DNA from: Strigamia acuminata
Taxonomy: Eukaryota > Arthropoda > Chilopoda > Geophilomorpha > Linotaeniidae
DNA: 64,000 nucleotides
Assembly: GCA_949358305.1 (NCBI GenBank)
Contig: OX442321.1
Span: 682,001-746,000 of the forward strand
Direction: 5' to 3'
Shown here in pieces: positions 58,651 through 64,000 of this stretch (position 1 is its first letter; each line of letters starts with the position of its first letter). The notes beneath the pieces are model-generated. The model made no database searches, was not told where the DNA came from, and saw only the letters and a program-made list of their open reading frames with translations. The translations under genes were made by a program, and so were the position numbers.

Positions 58651-59180
58651 AAAAATTTATTTGTGCAGAAGAACCTTCGAAAATATAAAAAAAAATGCAA
58701 AAAAATTTAAAATGCAAATAATAAAATTAAAAAAATGCAAATAATAAAATTAAAAAATGGAAAAATAAAATTAAAAATGGAAAAATAAAATTAAAAATGG
58801 AAAAATAAAATTAGAAATATAAAAAAAACTTAAAAATGCAAGAAAATCCCTTAGAAATGCAAGAAAGTACCTTAGAAATGTAAGAAAATCCCTTAGAAAT
58901 GCAAGAAAATACCTTAGAAATCCAAGAAAATACCTTAAAAGGCAAGAAAATACATTAAAAATGCAAGAAAATATCTTAAAAATGCAAGAAAATACCTTAA
59001 AAGGCAAGAAAACACGTTAAAAAGCAAGAAAATACATTAAAAATGCAAGAAAATGCCTTAAAAAGCAAGAAAATACATTAAAAATGCAAGAAAATACCTT
59101 CAAAATGCTGAAAAACCTTCAAAATACAAGAAAAAAACCTTAAAAATGCTGAAAAACCCCTTAAAACTGCAAGAAAAACC
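58651..59180. repeat. Short tandem repeat of AAATGCAAGAAAATACCTTA type
   Basis: About 18 imperfect 19-21 bp units run between about 58820 and 59165, preceded by AAAATTAAAAATGGAAAAAT repeats from 58680. The minus strand is open through it (leucine/phenylalanine-rich), which is an artefact of the repeat. Confidence 0.9.
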
Positions 59181-59599
59181 TCCAAATAAAAGAAAAAAAA
59201 GACACAAGTGCGAAAAAAAAATCTTAGAAATTGAAAACAAATTCCTAAAAATCAAAAAAATACACAACCAATAAAAAACAAATGAAGAAACCAAAGCAAA
59301 ATAAAAAACAAATCCAAATCGGAATCAAATTACTTCCGAACTCGAAAAACAAAAGAAGCATAACAAAAAACGGAACACGAAAAAGGCTGAAAAAAACGAC
59401 TCAATTCTTCCCAATTAGAATCTGATGCAGCCCTTTTTCCCTTTATCTCAAGTTGAAGGTTTTTTTTCTCATCTTTGTCTTAATCTCTTTACTCCATTGT
59501 CTCAGCATGATAAATAGGTTTCGCAAATAATAGCGGGAAATAATTAGCTCGACTCCACAAAAACCCAACATCCCCTCGTCGTTTCACCTTTCCCAGGTA

Positions 59600-59896
59600 G
59601 ACTCGTCCTCCGATTTCTCCCGAGCCCCGTTCGAGGCTACCCTAGCGTCCCGATCCGCGTCCATGGTGATTCCGACGCCATAAACGCCAAGCGAGTCCAC
59701 CTGGGTCTCGTTCAGTCGCACTTTTCACGTGGATACCGATAACGATACGAAACTAAACTCGACCAAACTCTCGTCTCGCAGCGCAACGACCAGTTTTGCC
59801 GTGTTCGGACCTACAAACTCGCGTTCCAGCGTTCCGAGCGAAGCCACGTCGATGAGTTTACCTGTCTCACCTGCCCTGGCCTCCGCTACCTGGATG
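59600..59896 (+). other. Possible 5' non-coding exon of the USP-like gene
   Basis: A GC-richer segment ends CCTGGAT followed by GTAAGTATG at 59897, a strong donor. It follows TTTCACCTTTCCCAG (59595), so it could also be an internal UTR exon. It is not open in a single frame. The link to the coding exon at 61164 is inferred from position only. Confidence 0.35.
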
Positions 59897-61163
59897 TAAG
59901 TATGTGAGCTTCATTTTTATCTGCTTGTCAACTTCTATTTTTAAACTGTTTTCGCAATGCGATTTGAACAGCTCGCGTTTATCAACCGAAAATTTAACAC
60001 AAACAAACGAAAGAATATTTTTTTAAACATTTTAAAATAAGAATTTCGAAATTAATTTTATAAAAATACGAAAAGTCTTAAAAAATAGACAATTTTTTGG
60101 TTTTTATTTTATTTTTTCCGTTTCGTTTTCGACTCGTGAATCAGAACTTATTAATTCCCGCGTCATTTCGAAATTCTAAAACGATGAAAGTCGACATTCC
60201 GTTCATTGACAAATATAATTGAAATCGGATGAGAAATCTTCTTTGGAAATCTAGTTGACAAATGAGTTTCACTTGCAAATTTTAAACGGATGAAAGATCG
60301 TTGAATAATGCTGCGATTGAAAACCCGAAATAAATAAATAAATCATTTCCCGCGACAAAAAAATATTTATCACTCCATCGCCCGCATAATTCGAACAACT
60401 AACCAAACTAAATAATTCGAAATTTTCAAAACACCCTAAAACGAGGTCGAGGTTTTTACCAGAGTATTTTCACCAGGTTTTCCCTCTACCCAGGGCCAAC
60501 TTGTTGCGCAGCACAGATGACGAGTGAAAACTCAACAGATGTGGTCACTATTGCATCAATGAACACTTTATTATAATACAACTATTTAAATACCCCTCGT
60601 TAAGGGCCCTATTGATGCGAGGGGAGGTTACAACATATACCCCATCGAAACTTCATGAATTTTTAATAAGGATTAGAATCAAATACAAATAAACAGACGG
60701 AGGGGTAGAGGGAAAAGGCGAAACGATTGTTTAAACATTAAATCAGTCATCGTACAGTCGCGGGCGCATCGCAGCGTAGCGGGAGTGAGAACATTTGTTT
60801 TTCTTTGTATTTCCTTCAAGGAACTCTTCTGGTTCCACTCCACTCGTTCATTAATGACTCACAACACACACTCGTGTTTGATGGACGAGAAAAACTGTTA
60901 GAATTAAAAATAAAAATAAAAAAAATCATTCGCATTCTGCTAGAACTCGAGAAACACTGACTCGAGGGGGTCAGCGAGTCAGGGGTCAAAGACTCAAAGC
61001 GAGGGCGTTTTAGCACTCAAATTCCAACTTGCAAATGGGGTGTTGGGGAATCGGGTTTCAAACTACCCCCACGTGGCTTAAAAACCCTTAAAAGCTTAAA
61101 ATAAAGCGCCAAAAAACAAACAAAAACAAACAAAACGGAATTTATTTATTTATTTCTTTGCAG
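59897..61163 (+). other. Probable USP-like 5' intron, with an LTR-like insertion
   Basis: AT-rich, no coding exon. 60502-60635 looks like a short LTR; see its own entry. From about 60640 to 61160 nothing else was recognised. Confidence 0.4.
60502..60635 (-). mobile_element. Candidate short solo LTR
   Basis: Read on the minus strand it begins TGTTGTAACC and ends GCGCAACA (TG...CA with short inverted ends). It contains TATTTAAATA and, after it, AATAAAG, like LTR promoter and poly(A) elements. No clear target-site duplication is seen and no internal retroelement sequence adjoins, so the call is tentative. Confidence 0.3.
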
Positions 61164-61376
61164 CTCATTTGCGCCATGTTATTCCAACGCTAAACGATGA
61201 TGATGTCAGTGGTTTTAGCGGGCCAGAATCACCCTGCACGTGACAGCCAACAGCAGGTGTACGGTGTCAATTGCGGCCTGCCACCCCCGCAACACCAACG
61301 CACAGTTTCCCATGGCACCAAGGGACTACTCAACAGACCGGGACAGAACAACTGTTTTCTCAACAGCGCGGTGCAG
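61164..61376 (+). CDS. USP53/USP54-like ubiquitin-specific protease homologue, first coding exon (3' partial)
   Basis: The exon lies between TTTCTTTGCAG and GTAAGG. Translation from ATG 61197 (three ATGs in a row) gives 60 residues ending GLLNRPGQNNCFLNSAVQ, the cysteine box of the USP fold in its USP53/USP54 form (family consensus continues with VLWHL after a phase 0 intron, as here). The active-site Cys is present. Vertebrate USP53 and USP54 were long considered inactive because of changes elsewhere, so activity cannot be judged from this exon. The next exon is not in the window. A five-codon upstream ORF (MLFQR) at 61177-61194 precedes the start. Confidence 0.75.
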
Positions 61377-64000
61377 GTAAGGGAAAACGAGGCTGGAAAT
61401 CACCTGATGGTGACTCCGTATTCAGGTCCCCCAACAAAAAAACGCCACTCCTCGGTCGTCTCTCTCTTCATACAGGTGAGAGAGGAGAGATGGGGACTTA
61501 ATGGCGACTCCATTCGTTCCCACACAAGTGGGAGCTGCGCATTTGCACAGTTCCCAGCAGAGGGACCCTAGGGAAAAGAAGAATTCACGCAAATCTTTCT
61601 CTTTCACCTGCGAGCACGTGAAAATTAGCGATTTGGGTCGTTTTGAGTTGAGGGGACTGATGGGTGGTCGGTTGGGGACAAAAGAGGCGAAGAAACGTCT
61701 TTTGTTTTGGGTTTTGGGTTTTGTTTTTGGAAAGGGAAATTGGGTTTGTGATATTTGTGCCAGAGTGAAACGAGTCCATGTGAATTTGCCCGTTGGGTCG
61801 GTGGTAATTGCGGGAGGTTGTGTGGGAGTTTAGTGAGGAAGTTTTTTTTTTTCGTTTCAGATTGGGTAATTAATGTTTTGTGTTGTGTTATGATTTTTAT
61901 TCCAGTGGGACGGGCAAAAACAAAAGCGAAAGTTTGTGGTGGGATTGGGAAAATGAAAATGGAAAGGAAAATGAGTTTCCGAACGTTTCACTTGGGAAAA
62001 AAGGAAACAAACGAAAAAAGACGAGTTTTGGATCTTTTTGATAGAAAAATCATTGAAAAATGTTGGAAAAACAAAACAAACGTCCAAAAAACATAAAACA
62101 AAGACGAATTTTGGCTTTTTTTTTAAATAGAAAAATCATTGAAAAATGTTGGAAAAACAAAACAAAAGTCCAAAAAACGTCAAACGTAGACGAATTTTGG
62201 CTTTTTTTTAAATAGAAAAATCATTGAAAAATGTTGGAAAAACAAAACAAAAGTCCAAAAAACGTCAAACGTAGACGAATTTTGGCTCTTTTTAATTGAA
62301 AAATCATTGAAAAATGTTGAAAAAACAAAACAAACGTCCAAAAAACAAAAAACGAAGACGAGTTTTGCTCTTTTTAATAGAAAATCGTTGAAAAATATTG
62401 AAAAAACAAAACAAACGTCCAAAAAACATAAAACGAAGACGAGTTTTGGCTCTTTTTAATAGAAAATCGTTGAAAAATATTGAAAAAACAAAACAAACGT
62501 CCAAAAAACATAAATCGAAGACGAGTTTTGGCTTTTTTAATAGAAAAATCATTGAAAAATGTTGGAAAAACAAAACAAACGTCCAAAAAACGTCAAACGA
62601 AGACGAGTTTTGGCTCTTTTTAATAGAAAAATCATTGAAAAATATTGGAAAAACAAAACAAACGTCCAAAAAACAAAACGAAGACGAGTTTTGGCTCTTT
62701 TTGATAAAAAATCATTGAAAAATGTTGGAAAAACAAAACAAAAGTCCAAAAAACGTCAAACGAAGACGAATTTTGGCTTTTTTTAATTGAAAAATCATTG
62801 AAAAATGTTGAAAAAACAAAACAAACGTCCAAAAAACATAAATCGAAGACGAGTTTAGTCGTTTTTTAAAATAAAAAAGCTTCGAATGTTAGTTTGTGAT
62901 TTTTGATATTTTCCAGCATCTGCTTTGATCACCTGGTCGTATCACATCCTGCGTGGGGGTTGGGGGAATAAAAATCAAGTTTCCTGATTGGACACAACTC
63001 AACTAATAACCCCTTAATAGCGTAACTAAATATTCACCTCTCCAAACACAAACGTCAAACTTCCTGACCAGAAAGCACTAACACTAACTTCCGTTGCCAT
63101 TTTACAACCCGCCCCCGACTTTAATGAATAGTGGGTCATTAAATTCGACTTATACAAGACGATAATAAACAAAAATTACGCAAAAAAGAGAAAAAGCAAA
63201 GGAAATATTAAGCCCAATCTCATGATTCATCTCATCACTTTTATTTTTATCCATAAAAAGATAATTCGACGGAGGAGGAAAAAATAAACAACAAAATGCA
63301 CAGGAAGAGTAACAACCTGGACAAAGATGAAGAAATCAAAGAATAAATTCAAATTTAACCATTTTAACATTTCACATTTCCATTTTTCCACTCACTAATA
63401 ATGCTAGGAAATCTCCAGGGGCCCCGGGACACGGCCAAAAGCTCAGGCCATTCACTCCAATCCTGTTTGACCCTTGCCAAACTCGACGCCATTTTTTCTT
63501 CTCTTTTCATTTCAATTTCAAATTGAATTTCGCTCAATATCGACTCCCGATCCCAATAAGATAAATAAATATACACAAATCTTATCTTATTTAATGTTTA
63601 AACATGATTTTATATATAAATACACGAGATAAACTCCAATAAATTACTATAAATCAATTTAAACTTGTTTAGTGCTTCTTATCTTTGTTGACAGAGGGAG
63701 TTTGTTGAATTGTTCGTCGTATTTGACCTGTTCCAAGTACAAGTGGGTGGAACAATGCATCGGATATAATTTCCATGATTTTCAGACATGTGTTTTGTCA
63801 TTTTCATTTGAAAATGTATTTTTTTATATCTTACCTGTCCAACACCTGCCCTCTGGAGGGGCACTGTGCAGCTGTTGAGGGGAGATGGGTAATACTAGGG
63901 GTCAGTCAGCAAAGGTAGCAGATGGTAAGCATGTAAAGGTATGTTGACACTTGTCACTACCTAAAATTGCATTGCATTTAATCGATTTTAAGCCTATTTT
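61377..64000 (+). other. First coding intron of the USP-like gene, to the window end
   Basis: No exon continuing the USP cysteine box (VLWHL-like) was found. The intron contains the tandem array at about 62000-62870. The remaining sequence is AT-rich with short ORFs that I do not consider coding. Confidence 0.55.
62000..62870. repeat. Tandem array of about 83-bp unit (10 copies)
   Basis: Each unit contains GAAAAATCATTGAAAAATG, then GGAAAAACAAAACAAACGTCC, AAAAAACATAAA and AAGACGAGTTTTGGCT. The word GTCCAAAAAAC recurs every 80-84 bp from about 62080 to 62830. Minus-strand ORFs across it are artefacts. Confidence 0.92.

Noticed and set aside
62180-62832. Minus-strand Phe-rich ORFs (MDVCFVFSTFFNDF)
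   Set aside because: They are products of the 83-bp tandem array in the USP intron.

Overview
The window is nuclear DNA of an animal. Its genes are split by many short AT-rich introns (mostly 50-80 bp, T-rich tract before AG). The gene set is metazoan: MASK/ANKHD1, GBF1, RAP1GDS1/vimar, EXOSC3, PFDN1, a USP53/54-like gene and Ly6/uPAR-type proteins. The MASK protein runs directly from the glutamate-histidine junction of its first ankyrin block into the next repeat, without the insert I recall in vertebrate ANKHD1, and it carries several glutamine tracts. Both point to a protostome, probably an arthropod or relative. I cannot name the species. No tRNA, rRNA or CRISPR array was recognised.

Layout. 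1-25.6 kb is a dense, well preserved gene block: the 3' part of an ankyrin-repeat gene with a Glu/Lys-rich repetitive N-terminal part (+), MASK (+, 26 exons, 2973 aa), a three-exon glutaredoxin (-) and GBF1 (+, 25 exons, 1836 aa). For these I rebuilt the exons, and all phases close. 26.4-50.7 kb is a rearranged, repeat-rich island. It holds one intact three-exon Ly6 gene, a second Ly6 gene on the other strand, several Ly6 relics, and a near-identical inverted Ly6 copy that has been hit by a transposon. It also holds a 2.4 kb foldback array of C-rich and G-rich short repeats, a palindromic element with CAGGGTG ends, a hAT-type MITE with a clean 8-bp target duplication, a broken leucine-rich-repeat gene and many shuffled duplicate segments. 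51-57.2 kb returns to conserved single-copy genes: EXOSC3 (-), RAP1GDS1 (+, 15 exons, 616 aa) and PFDN1 (-). 57.2-64 kb is mostly non-coding and ends inside the first coding intron of a USP53/54-like gene.

How the genes relate. The conserved genes are housekeeping or signalling genes with no obvious shared pathway: MASK (RNA-binding scaffold), GBF1 (Golgi Arf activation), glutaredoxin (redox/Fe-S), EXOSC3 (RNA exosome), RAP1GDS1 (small-GTPase chaperone) and PFDN1 (actin/tubulin folding). Three pairs are head-to-head (glutaredoxin/GBF1, EXOSC3/RAP1GDS1, PFDN1/USP) and may share promoters.

The strongest unusual signals are in the island: (i) a foldback whose two arms carry differently homogenised tandem repeats, one of them about 80 copies of a 12-mer with a 7-G run; (ii) an inverted Ly6 copy whose start codon sits at a junction with a copied piece of GBF1 exon 5, and whose last exon is cut by an element that brings an immediate stop, predicting a Ly6 protein without its last Cys-Asn and GPI-anchor signal; (iii) nested transposons with visible target-site duplications. 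All are read directly from sequence. Expression and function are not shown.
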